The position numbers were made by a program, and so were the translations under genes. Shown here piece after piece: positions 35,180 to 42,627 of a stretch of DNA of 64,000 nt (position 1 is its first letter; every line of letters begins with the position of its first letter). The DNA is taken from the NCBI GenBank assembly GCA_965226695.1, contig OZ245405.1:2108001-2172000 (forward strand), written 5' to 3'. The DNA comes from CATOSD01 sp965226695. Lineage in GTDB: Bacteria > Chloroflexota > Dehalococcoidia > Lucifugimonadales > CATOSD01. The notes under the pieces were generated by a model. That model ran no database searches, was not told the origin of the DNA, and saw only the letters and a program-made list of their open reading frames with translations.

Positions 35180-35943
35180 CACACTATTTGGCCGACCGGC
35201 GTGATCTCCACTCCCGCCTGGGTGAGGCCCTGCCTGAGCGCACGGGCCATGTCCACCGCACCAGGAGTGTCCCCGTGTAGGCAAAGGCTGTCCGCCCGCA
35301 CCTCGATAACTTCACCGTTGATGGCGGTCGCCTTGCCCTCGGTGACCATCCTAATACTGCGCTCCAGCACGTCCTCAACGTCGTGGATTACCGATCCGGG
35401 CTGCGAGCGGGAAACCAGCGTGCCGTCGGGATTGAGCGCCCGGTCCGCGAATATCTCCTGCGCCACCCTGAGACCCATGTCCCGCGCGATGTCGATCCAC
35501 CTGGAACCGGCGAGCGCGAGAATTATCATGTCAGGGTCCACCTCCAGCACCGCCTCGCAGATGGCGCGCGCCAGCGGCTCGTCGTTGACCGCCTTGTTGT
35601 ACATCGCACCGTGCGGCTTGACGTGCTGGAGCTTCTTCGACTCCGTGAAGGCCGCCAGCGCGCCTATCTGGTAGACGACGTCGTTCTTCGCCTCTTCGGG
35701 CGTAACCGACAAGTCCCTCCGCCCGAAGCCGTTCAGGTCCGGGTAGCTCGGGTGCGCTCCAATCGCGACGCCCTGCTCCTCGGCCAGCCGCACCGTGTGC
35801 CGCATCCACATGGGGTCCCCGGCGTGGAAGCCGCAGGCGACGTTCGCGGACGTTATGTGCTTGATGACGTCTTCGTCGTAGCCCATCTTGTGCATACCGT
35901 AGCTTTCGCCCATGTCGCAGTTGAAGTCTATTCGGTTGGCCAT
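35179..35943 (-). CDS. pxpA: 5-oxoprolinase subunit A (PxpA, LamB/YcsF family)
   Basis: 254 residues, ATG behind GGAGACC. Conserved IDFNCDMGESYGMHKMGYDEDVIKHITSANVACGFHAGDP start, GAHPSYPDLNGFGRR, HVKPHGAMYNKA and LCLHGDTPGAV. PxpA binds 5-oxoproline and acts with PxpB/PxpC. The order pxpA-pxpB-pxpC-panE-like, all overlapping, shows one operon. Confidence 0.95.
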   Translation of the reverse strand: MANRIDFNCDMGESYGMHKMGYDEDVIKHITSANVACGFHAGDPMWMRHTVRLAEEQGVAIGAHPSYPDLNGFGRRDLSVTPEEAKNDVVYQIGALAAFTESKKLQHVKPHGAMYNKAVNDEPLARAICEAVLEVDPDMIILALAGSRWIDIARDMGLRVAQEIFADRALNPDGTLVSRSQPGSVIHDVEDVLERSIRMVTEGKATAINGEVIEVRADSLCLHGDTPGAVDMARALRQGLTQAGVEITPVGQIV

Positions 35944-36022
35944 GTCTGGAGGTCTCCTTGCGTCAGTTGGTGCGGGGTCAAATACAATTATAGAGGATTT
36001 GGCCGCAAGGGGCAGCGTGCCG

Positions 36023-37093
36023 TCATGTGGGGGGGCGCACCAGCCGGGTCACTGCCGTGGACGACACCTTGGGACCCCAGCTCGGCATGACGCCGCACAT
36101 GGTGTTCTCCTCGCCGCCGGCGAACACGACGAGCACGTCGTCAGGCGAGGCAACCAGCGGCACCATGCGCTCGCCGTCGCCGGGCTGAGCCGCTCCACGA
36201 ACGTGGCCGGAGCGTTTCAGGTCGGACATCGAGCGCGCCAGCTTGGGGTGCAACGCCTCGCGGAAGTCCGCTTTGCTCCAGCCGCTCCAGGTTTCGCTGT
36301 CCCCCGACACTACCACCGCGACCTCACCGCGCCGCACTATCGACGACTCGTCCGCTGTGGAGCCCACGGTCGACATCGACGTGCCCATCGTGGAAGCCAC
36401 GTCGGCCACGGACTCGATGATCGCCTCCAGGTCGCCCGTCGTCCGCACCTGCCGGGGCGCCTCGCACGCGAACACCGTCACCGCGCTGTCCGTCGCCGCG
36501 AACCCGCGCTCCACGTGCAGCGGATTCCAATGCGTATCCTCCTCCGCCTCGGCGATGCAGTAGCTGTACTTGCCGGGGTGCCCAAGGATGCTGCGGTCGA
36601 ACAGTCCGGGAACTGCCGCGCAGGCGTTCATCAGCACCAGCCGGATCGAGCGGCCAATGGTGGCGTTCGCCCTGTTGCCCGGACCGAACAGGTTGTTTCG
36701 AGAGTTGATCCCGAGCCGCCGGGCCACGGGGCCGTTCACTATGACGAGAATTCCCGCCCCGCCCAGGCTGGAAGAAGGGCCGACGAGGTTGAACACCGGG
36801 TCCAGCATGGCCTCGCATGCCGCGAGCACCACCGGAAAATGCTCCGGAAGACAGCCCGCCATCACGGCATTGGCAGCTGCCTTGCCGACGGTGACCTCAC
36901 GCCTTCGCTCCGGTACGCCGCCGAGCACCTCGTCTGCCGGCCGCCCGGCGTAGTCCAGGAAAGCCCGCACGCGCTCGACCGTGGGCGGGACGACGGGAAG
37001 CCCGTCGGTCCAACCCAGCTCGTAGCAGCGCTCGATGGCCTCGATGGGGTCGTCGAACTCGATCACCTGAAGGTCGGCGTTCACCTCGCTCAT
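36023..37093 (-). CDS. Conserved protein of unknown function with GWTDGLPVVPPT motif
   Basis: 356 residues, ATG behind GGGGGAAAG. The segment YELGWTDGLPVVPPTVERV followed by GRPADEVLGGVPERRREVTVGKAAANAVMAGC occurs, as I recall it, in a poorly described family near or fused to UGSC-type (seleno)proteins. It also has Gly/Asn-rich loops (GPSSSLGGAGILVIVNGPV and NLFGPGNRANATIGR). No membrane segment. Neighbours are PxpABC and an MBL hydrolase on the same strand. I assign no function. Confidence 0.75.
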   Translation of the reverse strand: MSEVNADLQVIEFDDPIEAIERCYELGWTDGLPVVPPTVERVRAFLDYAGRPADEVLGGVPERRREVTVGKAAANAVMAGCLPEHFPVVLAACEAMLDPVFNLVGPSSSLGGAGILVIVNGPVARRLGINSRNNLFGPGNRANATIGRSIRLVLMNACAAVPGLFDRSILGHPGKYSYCIAEAEEDTHWNPLHVERGFAATDSAVTVFACEAPRQVRTTGDLEAIIESVADVASTMGTSMSTVGSTADESSIVRRGEVAVVVSGDSETWSGWSKADFREALHPKLARSMSDLKRSGHVRGAAQPGDGERMVPLVASPDDVLVVFAGGEENTMCGVMPSWGPKVSSTAVTRLVRPPT

Positions 37094-37160
37094 CTGCTTC
37101 TTTCCCCCTGTGCTGGTACGTTCGGACGTGAGCCGACTTTCACTTGCACGGCGGCGCGGC

Positions 37161-38063
37161 TTACGCGAAAAGCTGCGTGCCCTCCAGGTAACCGACCTCC
37201 ACGAGCGTGGTGCGGGGCTCGACGCGGGCCAGCTCCTCGCGGACTGGGGCCATCATCTCGTCGGTGGTCATGTCCCGCGTGGAAGGCGGCATCCAGTTGT
37301 CGTGGTGGCCCAGGAACATCTCTCGAGGGCGCAAGAAGCCCGCCATTCGGCCCACGAAGTTGGCGAGCGAGCCCTGCAACGGCTCGCCGTCGACGTTGGG
37401 CCTGCCCGCCATCGCCACAATCGCCACGTCGGGCCGAAGGTCGCTCACCACGCGAGTCCAGCAGCCGGAGGTGTCGTGGTAGAAGATGGAGCCGTAAGGT
37501 GTTTCGATAACGTAGGCGATCGCTCCGCCATGGGTGTCGCTGCCAACGGCGGGGCGGCCATGCTCCGCCCTGTGCGCCTCCGATATTGCCGCCATCCGCT
37601 GCGGAAAGTCGTGGGTGGTATCCGCCGGCCAGCGCTCGTCCTCTGTCAAGCAATACTGGCCGACTACCACCTCGCCCGGCACTCCGGCGCCGCCTGTCCA
37701 GATACAGGAATGAAGGCTAGGGTAGGTGCGCACGGTCACATTGTCGGTCAGCCGGAAGTGCTCGCCGCCCTGGGACTGCCACAGTTGCCGCTCGGGTACT
37801 CCCTCGTCCCGCATGACGCGCGCCGACTCAGTGGAGCCGATGACAGTCGCTCCCGTGTTCGCCGCGATGACCTCGGCCCCCGCAATGTGGTCGAAATGGC
37901 TGTGGCCCACCAGCACGTAGTCCGCGACTTCTATCTCGTCTACCGTGATGCCGACAGGCGTCGCGCCTGGCGCCCTGTCCACGTAGGCGTCCAGGTACAG
38001 GGTGAGTTCGTCGATGCGGAGCCTGAAAGTCGCACAGCCCAGCCAGTCAAGTGAGACAGTCAT
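37161..38063 (-). CDS. Metallo-beta-lactamase fold hydrolase (UlaG-like)
   Basis: 300 residues, ATG behind AGGAG. Starts VSLDWLGCATFRLRIDELTLYLDAY as in UlaG/RomA-like proteins; metal motif VGHSHFDHIAG (HxHxDH), later metal His in YPSLHSC, SIFYHDTSG and LGHHDNWMPP. Cytoplasmic metal-dependent lactonase or phosphodiester-type hydrolase. It follows the cupin gene by eight bases, so they are probably co-transcribed. Confidence 0.88.
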   Translation of the reverse strand: MTVSLDWLGCATFRLRIDELTLYLDAYVDRAPGATPVGITVDEIEVADYVLVGHSHFDHIAGAEVIAANTGATVIGSTESARVMRDEGVPERQLWQSQGGEHFRLTDNVTVRTYPSLHSCIWTGGAGVPGEVVVGQYCLTEDERWPADTTHDFPQRMAAISEAHRAEHGRPAVGSDTHGGAIAYVIETPYGSIFYHDTSGCWTRVVSDLRPDVAIVAMAGRPNVDGEPLQGSLANFVGRMAGFLRPREMFLGHHDNWMPPSTRDMTTDEMMAPVREELARVEPRTTLVEVGYLEGTQLFA

Positions 38064-38071
38064 ACGTTCTC

Positions 38072-38422
38072 CTAGTCGACCGGGATCCGTTCGATTGTGG
38101 CCGTCGGGAAGATGGCCATCAGCCGAGCGGGCGCGCCGGACTTGTTCACGAATCCGTGCTTGACACCCGCCGGGGCCAACACGGTCTGCCCCGACTTGAC
38201 CGGAATGACCTCGTCTCCAAGCACAGCGTCCAGTTCCCCTTCCAGAATCACCATCGCCTCTTCCGTCGGGTGAATGTGGTTGGCAACCTTAGACCCCGGT
38301 GCGAGCGTGAGGTCGCCGACGCTGAGCGAGTCAGCGCCCTTGGTTCCGTCCACTATAGCCCAGCGCCGTGTGCCGGGAGACAGCTCTTCCTCGTTCACGT
38401 CATCGATGTTCAATATGGGCAT
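38072..38422 (-). CDS. Cupin-domain protein
   Basis: 116 residues from ATG with GGAGGAAG upstream. Cupin motif 1 GSKVANHIHPTEEAMVILEGELDAVLGDE (metal-binding HxH and Glu), motif 2 APAGVKHGFVNKSGAPARLMAIFP. Single-domain cupin, metal-dependent isomerase, dioxygenase or binding protein. Heads a two-gene unit with the MBL hydrolase. Confidence 0.9.
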   Translation of the reverse strand: MPILNIDDVNEEELSPGTRRWAIVDGTKGADSLSVGDLTLAPGSKVANHIHPTEEAMVILEGELDAVLGDEVIPVKSGQTVLAPAGVKHGFVNKSGAPARLMAIFPTATIERIPVD

Positions 38423-38701
38423 ACTCGTTCTTCCTCCGCAAGCCGAGATTTCGCTCCGCCATTCAAGGGCCGAGACCGCGCTCAATTGTAGCACGAGGAG
38501 GCCGCACGCCGCAGCCGCGGCGGTCGGGCCGGGCACGCTCGGCGCCGGGAGGGCGGTGCCCGTCGGCGCCTGCCCCCGCGGCCCGCGGTTGACAGCCAAT
38601 CCGCGCATGACATAGGCTTGCGGGCGAGCGAGCACACTTGGCCGCGCCCCCCGCCTTACGCTGCGGAGCCCGGCCCGCAACCCCGAAATGGAGGTCGTAA
38701 C

Positions 38702-39091
38702 TTGGCTTACGAATTCAATCACATTCACCTGAAAGCGCCCGATCCCGAAAAGACCGCCAACTGGTACGTCAAGGCCTTCAACTTCAAGATCGTCAGCGAC
38801 ACGGTGAGGCAGTTCGGCGACCGATTTATTCGCTGCCAGTCCGCCGACGGCATCGCCGTCAACATTTCTGGCGCCCGCACCAACGAGCAGATGGGCGGCG
38901 GTGACGCCACACCCCACTGGGGCCTCGAACACTTCGGAATCGAAGTGGACGACATGGATGCCGAGATCGAGCGGCTGGTGGGACTTGGCGCGGAGCTGAT
39001 GGAAGGGCCGATACAGAGCGCCCCTAACATGCGGATCGCCTTCATCAAGGCCCCCGACGACGTTCGCATAGAACTGCTACAGGCCTCCTAA
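38702..39091 (+). CDS. VOC (glyoxalase/bleomycin resistance/dioxygenase) family protein
   Basis: 129 residues from TTG 38702, chosen because GGAGG lies seven bases upstream; earlier in-frame codons are low-complexity and lack a site. Paired beta-alpha-beta-beta-beta modules: FNHIHLKAPDPEKTANWYVKAFNFKIVSD and HWGLEHFGIEVDDMDAEIERLVGLGAELMEGP, ending FIKAPDDVRIELLQA with the metal Glu. Likely a metal-dependent lyase or isomerase; substrate unknown. RidA gene follows by 31 bases. Confidence 0.9.
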   Translation: MAYEFNHIHLKAPDPEKTANWYVKAFNFKIVSDTVRQFGDRFIRCQSADGIAVNISGARTNEQMGGGDATPHWGLEHFGIEVDDMDAEIERLVGLGAELMEGPIQSAPNMRIAFIKAPDDVRIELLQAS

Positions 39092-39122
39092 CGACAGAAC
39101 GCCGAAAGGGTAGGGTGTCGCA

Positions 39123-39506
39123 ATGTCACGACAGGTATTCTTCCCGTATCCGAACAACAAGCCCAACGGATTCTCTACCGCGACCCGCGTCGGCAACATC
39201 GTCTTCGTGTCCGGCCAGGTGGCCGCCGACGAGAACGGCAAGCTGGTGGGCAAGGGCGACGCCCGCGCCCAGGCCGACCAGTGCTTCCGCAACGTCGCGG
39301 CGGCCCTGGAGGCTGCCGGCGCAACGCTTGACGACCTCACGAAGATAACCTGCTTCCTGGTCAACCTCGAGGATTACCCCGCGTACGCCGCGGCGCGCCT
39401 GGCGGTGTTTCCCGAGAACGGCCCTGCCAGCAGCACCGTCATGAACACAATTCTTGTCAGCCCCGACTACCTGGTCGAAGTCGAGGCCATAGCCGTGGTG
39501 GAGTAG
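39123..39506 (+). CDS. RidA family enamine/imine deaminase
   Basis: 127 residues. NIVFVSGQVAADENGKLVGKGDARAQADQCFRNVAAALEAAGATLDDL, then KITCFLVNLEDYPAYAAARLAVFPENGPASSTV and VEVEAIAVVE are the YjgF/YER057c/UK114 pattern. RidA enzymes hydrolyse reactive 2-aminoacrylate-type enamines. The canonical Arg of the RidA subgroup (about residue 105, in GPARSTV) is Ser here (GPASSTV), so deaminase activity may be absent. Confidence 0.9.
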   Translation: MSRQVFFPYPNNKPNGFSTATRVGNIVFVSGQVAADENGKLVGKGDARAQADQCFRNVAAALEAAGATLDDLTKITCFLVNLEDYPAYAAARLAVFPENGPASSTVMNTILVSPDYLVEVEAIAVVE

Positions 39507-39518
39507 CGCGTAACTACC

Positions 39519-39863
39519 ATGGAACAGGACTGCATTTTCTGCAGGATCCGCGACGGCGAAATCCCCAGCGACGTGCTGTACCGCGACGATAGCTGCTTCG
39601 TCATCAGGGACATCGCGCCCAAGGCGCCGGTCCATCTGCTCGTGATACCGGCGAGCCACTTCACGTTTCTATCGGACCTGACTTCCGATTTCCATGCCAC
39701 CTTGGGCGGGATGTTCGAGGCCGCGCACCTAATGGCCCAACGCGAGGGAGTAGATGCCAGCGGCTACCGCCTCGTCGTCAACCAGGGCGCCGACTCCAGC
39801 CAGATGATCGACCACCTGCACCTGCACGTGCTCGGAGGCCGGGCGCTCGGCGAAATGGGCTAG
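39519..39863 (+). CDS. HIT family nucleotide hydrolase (HinT-like)
   Basis: 114 residues. CIFCRIRDGEIPSDVLYRDD start with zinc-type CxxC, VHLLVIPASHF, GYRLVVNQGADSSQMIDHLHLHVLGGR with the histidine triad HLHLHVLGG. Hydrolyses purine nucleoside phosphoramidates. Close spacing to RidA (12 bases) and the YqeK-like gene (6 bases) suggests one transcript. Confidence 0.95.
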   Translation: MEQDCIFCRIRDGEIPSDVLYRDDSCFVIRDIAPKAPVHLLVIPASHFTFLSDLTSDFHATLGGMFEAAHLMAQREGVDASGYRLVVNQGADSSQMIDHLHLHVLGGRALGEMG

Positions 39864-39869
39864 CAAGGC

Positions 39870-40451
39870 GTGCCGGTACGGCTGCCTCGCTGTGTATCAT
39901 CGCGGCTCGACGCGCTCCCCGCAGGCCTGCGAGACCACGTCGAGCGCGTGAGAGACATCGGGCGGCGGCTGGCCCTGCACCACGGCCTGGATGCTGAGCT
40001 GGTCGACCTCGGCCTCGCCGCGCACGACCTGGCCCGCGCGCTCGACGGCGCAGAGCTGATAGAACGCGCCGAGGCAATTGGCATCGCGCCGAGCGCGGTG
40101 GAACGACGGCTCCCGGTGCTGCTCCACGGCCCGCTGGCCGCGGCTGAGCTCGAAAACGACGGACTCGGCGACACCCAGGTGCTGGAAAGCGTTCGCTGGC
40201 ACACCACCGGCCACCGTGGCATGGGCGACGTCGCCAAGGTGGTGTTTCTCGCCGACAAGCTGGACCCGCAGAAGGCCCGCCGCTACCCATACCTGGGCGA
40301 GATCGATCGGTTGGCCCAAAACAGCCTGGACTCCGCAATCTCGCGCTTCCTGGAGCTGTCGACCACCGACTACCTGAGGCAGGGCCGGCTGATTCACCCG
40401 GAATCGATCGAGTTCCGCAACGAGCTTTTGCTGGCCTCGCAGCTTGAGTAG
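39870..40451 (+). CDS. HD-domain nucleotide phosphohydrolase, YqeK-like
   Basis: 193 residues, GTG start six bases after the HIT gene. Pattern HVERVRDIGRRLALHHGLDAELVDLGLAAHDLARAL (HD motif as HD in AAHDLAR), VLLHGPLAA, VRWHTTGHRGMGDVAKVVFLADKLDPQKAR is that of YqeK, the Ap4A symmetrical hydrolase. Pairing with a HIT-type hydrolase supports a role in dinucleotide clearing. The C-terminus is longer than typical (LRQGRLIHPESIEFRNELL). Confidence 0.8.
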   Translation: MPVRLPRCVSSRLDALPAGLRDHVERVRDIGRRLALHHGLDAELVDLGLAAHDLARALDGAELIERAEAIGIAPSAVERRLPVLLHGPLAAAELENDGLGDTQVLESVRWHTTGHRGMGDVAKVVFLADKLDPQKARRYPYLGEIDRLAQNSLDSAISRFLELSTTDYLRQGRLIHPESIEFRNELLLASQLE

Positions 40452-40488
40452 CGGAGCATCGGCGTCCGGGCAGGAAGACGCGCCGGGG

Positions 40489-40734
40489 CTACACCGGCAT
40501 TGTGCGCCCGGTGTGGGCGCGCCCTAGCACGGCGGCGGACTCCCCGCTGCGCCCGGTGGCGCAAAACATGACGCCCTCGTCGATCATGCCGCGAACGTTC
40601 TCGTCGTTCACCGCATTCAGGAAATGCAACCCGGCGGCCTCGCACGCCGCCTTCACTCGCTGGCGGGCGGACACCATGTCCATCGGGTACGGCGGATCGT
40701 GGGCGTCTAGGTAGCCCAGCGACATGCCCATGTC
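40489..40734 (-). pseudogene. HpcH/HpaI-type aldolase, C-terminal fragment cut off by the element
   Basis: Carries the last 76 residues (LGYLDAHDPPYPMDMV...HFLNAVNDENVRGMIDEGVMFCATG) of an aldolase whose first 217 codons lie at 48668-49317, beyond the inserted element. Joining the two halves at the shared 14-bp repeat gives an uninterrupted 293-residue HpcH/HpaI aldolase with GPGDMGMSLGYL across the junction. No start codon or ribosome site of its own; ATGs in the repeat are unlikely to be used. Confidence 0.85.
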
Positions 40735-42233
40735 CCAGGCACAAGACCTACTGCAAAGGCTATGGTCAGAAGATTGTCACGGCTGAGAGTGGCATGGTCT
40801 ACCACAAGCCGGATGATGCCCTGCTTGCCCTTGTCGTCCAGGGTATCTATACCTTCTCCTATGCGACCGGCCCAGGCAGTTATGGTGTTCCCCATCTCGA
40901 CGCGGTCCAAGTTGGCCTGCTGTAGCTGGTGAAGAGCATTGACCTGGTCCTGCTCGTGCTCAAGTCGTTCGGTGATGAAACGGCGCTGGCGCGTCAACAT
41001 GTCGTCGTCGATCTTGCCCAGGACGTAGAGACGCACAAGCCGCTCCTCCTCGCGCTGCACCTTGGTCAGCGCGCGCCGTGCGTCCTCAAGCGCGGCGTCC
41101 AGTTCAGCTCCGGCGTGGTCTTCGTCAAGCACGTCAAAGAACTGCTCCGGGTCCGTTAGCATGGCCTCGACTTCTCTCCATACCGACCCCTCCAGCTTGT
41201 CAGCAGGTATGTAGGACTTCTCGCGGCAACGCAGGCCCATACGCGCGCCCCGGCAACGGTAGTAGCGAATCGGCGGCCTGTTCCGCCCCGCAGGCGGATT
41301 CTTGGTCAACCCTGCCATGACGTTGCCACACTCGCCGCAGCGCACCATTTTGGCCACCATATAAAAAGACTTGGTGGACCGCTTGCTGTAAAACTGCTTG
41401 GACTTCTTCAGCTCCTGGACGCGCCCCCATTCGGCGGGGTCGATTAAGACCGGGTACGGTATATCTATACGCGCTTCAGCGGGCTGGGCCACAGTCGTGC
41501 CCTTATCCACCCCCACCCTCAGCCGGCGCGTGCCGCCGTAGACCTGAAAGCCCTTGTACGTGGTGGCACGCAGCAGGTCGTGAACGCGGTTCTGATGCAT
41601 GGGATGGCCCAACGCTTCAACGTCCCGCGCTATGACCGACACGGAGACGCCATCGAGATACCACTTGAAGATAGACCGGACGACCTCGGCTTCCGTCTCG
41701 TGGATAACGGGCTTGCCGTCGTCTCCTATGCGGTAGCCGAACGGGACGGCGCCGGAAGGGATACGACCGGCGCGAGCAGAGGCGTTCTTCCCCATCACTG
41801 TACGCTGCCGGATGGCATTTGACTCCTCACCGGCGGCCCAGGCCAGAACGCCGAAAATCCGAGCGTCTACGCTGTCCTTAACCGACAGCAACGCCAAGGG
41901 CGTTCCAAGAATCTCGCGTTCGCGGAGAACGCCGTCAACCGGGCCAGCGGATGAAATACCCCTGCTCAACCTGTCAGCACGCCATACGATGATAGCGTTG
42001 AACCAGTTCCGGCGAGCATCTTCAAGCATGGCCCGGAACTGGGGTCGGTCAGGGTCAATTCCAGGGCCTACATCCTGGTAGTGGGAGACCACCTCGAGCC
42101 CCCGCGTCTCAGCGTAGGCCAGGCAGTCGGCTAGCTGTTCGTCTAGAGAAACGGCCCTGTCGTCGGCCTGGCCTGCGGTCGAAACGCGGGTGTAGACGCA
42201 AGCACTTTTCGACGTGTTATTGGGTATGTCCAT
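40707..42233 (-). CDS. int: Large serine recombinase (integrase) of the element
   Basis: 508 residues, ATG behind AGGAGGGG. Resolvase catalytic domain 1-150 with nucleophile Ser18 in ACVYTRVSTAGQ and VWRADRLSRG; recombinase DNA-binding domain (about 165-270, PFGYRIGDDGKPVIHETEAEVV...GVSVSVIARDVEALG); zinc ribbon (about 300-345, VRCGECGNVM...YYRCRG...LRC) and a long coiled coil (about 385-450). The stop and last four codons (RWAT) lie in host DNA beyond the left repeat, so this C-terminus exists only in the integrated state; in the excised circle the frame would run on 19 codons into the right end of the element. Confidence 0.95.
   Translation of the reverse strand: MDIPNNTSKSACVYTRVSTAGQADDRAVSLDEQLADCLAYAETRGLEVVSHYQDVGPGIDPDRPQFRAMLEDARRNWFNAIIVWRADRLSRGISSAGPVDGVLREREILGTPLALLSVKDSVDARIFGVLAWAAGEESNAIRQRTVMGKNASARAGRIPSGAVPFGYRIGDDGKPVIHETEAEVVRSIFKWYLDGVSVSVIARDVEALGHPMHQNRVHDLLRATTYKGFQVYGGTRRLRVGVDKGTTVAQPAEARIDIPYPVLIDPAEWGRVQELKKSKQFYSKRSTKSFYMVAKMVRCGECGNVMAGLTKNPPAGRNRPPIRYYRCRGARMGLRCREKSYIPADKLEGSVWREVEAMLTDPEQFFDVLDEDHAGAELDAALEDARRALTKVQREEERLVRLYVLGKIDDDMLTRQRRFITERLEHEQDQVNALHQLQQANLDRVEMGNTITAWAGRIGEGIDTLDDKGKQGIIRLVVDHATLSRDNLLTIAFAVGLVPGTWACRWAT
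40721..40734. other. Left attachment site core of the element
   Basis: GACATGCCCATGTC, palindromic except for the central CC, as expected for the crossover core of a serine recombinase. Lies in both the 3' end of the integrase frame and the aldolase fragment. Confidence 0.88.
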
Positions 42234-42260
42234 TGGGGCCCCTCCTGTTCAGATAGAGGG

Positions 42261-42289
42261 AGCCTATATCTGTCCACACCCCTTGTCAA
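42261..42289 (-). promoter_or_regulatory. Candidate integrase promoter with GGGTCTTGACA box
   Basis: On the minus strand TTGACA (42284-42289) preceded by AAGGGTC; 17 bases on, TAGGCT (42261-42266), with TATAGG at 15-base spacing as alternative. The GGGTCTTGAC box recurs at 43799-43809 and 48519-48529. Confidence 0.5.
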
Positions 42290-42440
42290 GACCCTTTTGG
42301 GGGTCATCCTGAAGTGACTTCAGGATGACCTCGTATGCTTCACGCCAACGCCTAGCAGCGTCGTGGCGGGGCACGAACTCTAGACTGACCCTGAGACCAT
42401 CGTCTTCCATGTCCATGGGGAAAGCCCTCTCGTGTGTCAT
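42264..42440 (-). CDS. Hypothetical 58-residue protein, coupled to the SWIM gene
   Basis: ATG at 42440 overlaps the SWIM gene stop (TGATG) and AGGGAG lies just upstream. Begins MTHERAFPMDMEDDGLRVSL and continues with a helix VPRHDAARRWREAYEVILKSL; ends GCGQI at TAG 42264-42266. No family recognised. The gene spans a 13-bp perfect inverted repeat (42302-42330) and overlaps the integrase promoter, so it could be partly a regulatory region. The double coupling is the main support that it is translated. Confidence 0.55.
   Translation of the reverse strand: MTHERAFPMDMEDDGLRVSLEFVPRHDAARRWREAYEVILKSLQDDPQKGLDKGCGQI
42302..42330 (-). promoter_or_regulatory. Perfect 13-bp inverted repeat upstream of the integrase
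   Basis: GGTCATCCTGAAG, loop TGA, CTTCAGGATGACC. It lies immediately upstream of the GGGTCTTGACA box of the integrase promoter, inside the 58-residue ORF. Could be an operator, or an RNA hairpin ending the upstream transcript. Confidence 0.6.
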
Positions 42441-42616
42441 CAGCTCCCTCTCTCATCCCACTTCGCCCGGTTTGCCGCTAGAAGCGCCTCAGCGGCGCAC
42501 AAGGCCACCACGTGCTTACAGGGCCGCGCTTGGGGCCGCCAGCGCCAGTCCGGGCAGGAACACGCCTCGGTCGTGGTGTAGTACCTGGCCTGTTCTTGCA
42601 GTTGGGTTTCAACCAT
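42440..42616 (-). CDS. Small SWIM zinc-finger protein
   Basis: 58 residues, ATG 12 bases after the primase stop. TEACSCPDWRWRPQARPCKHVVAL is the SWIM pattern CxCxnCxH (Cys, Cys, Cys, His). SWIM fingers bind DNA or protein in MuDR-type and bacterial SWI2 proteins. Here it is an isolated finger placed right after the primase, suggesting a role in replication or DNA binding. A longer in-frame reading overlaps the primase and lacks a start signal. Confidence 0.8.
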   Translation of the reverse strand: MVETQLQEQARYYTTTEACSCPDWRWRPQARPCKHVVALCAAEALLAANRAKWDERGS

Positions 42617-42627
42617 GTGAAGTGAAC

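Noticed and set aside
35912..37510. 532-codon plus-strand frame over the GWTDGLPVVPPT gene
   Set aside because: Antisense; begins within pxpA and ends in the MBL gene, with an Arg-rich nonsense-like product.
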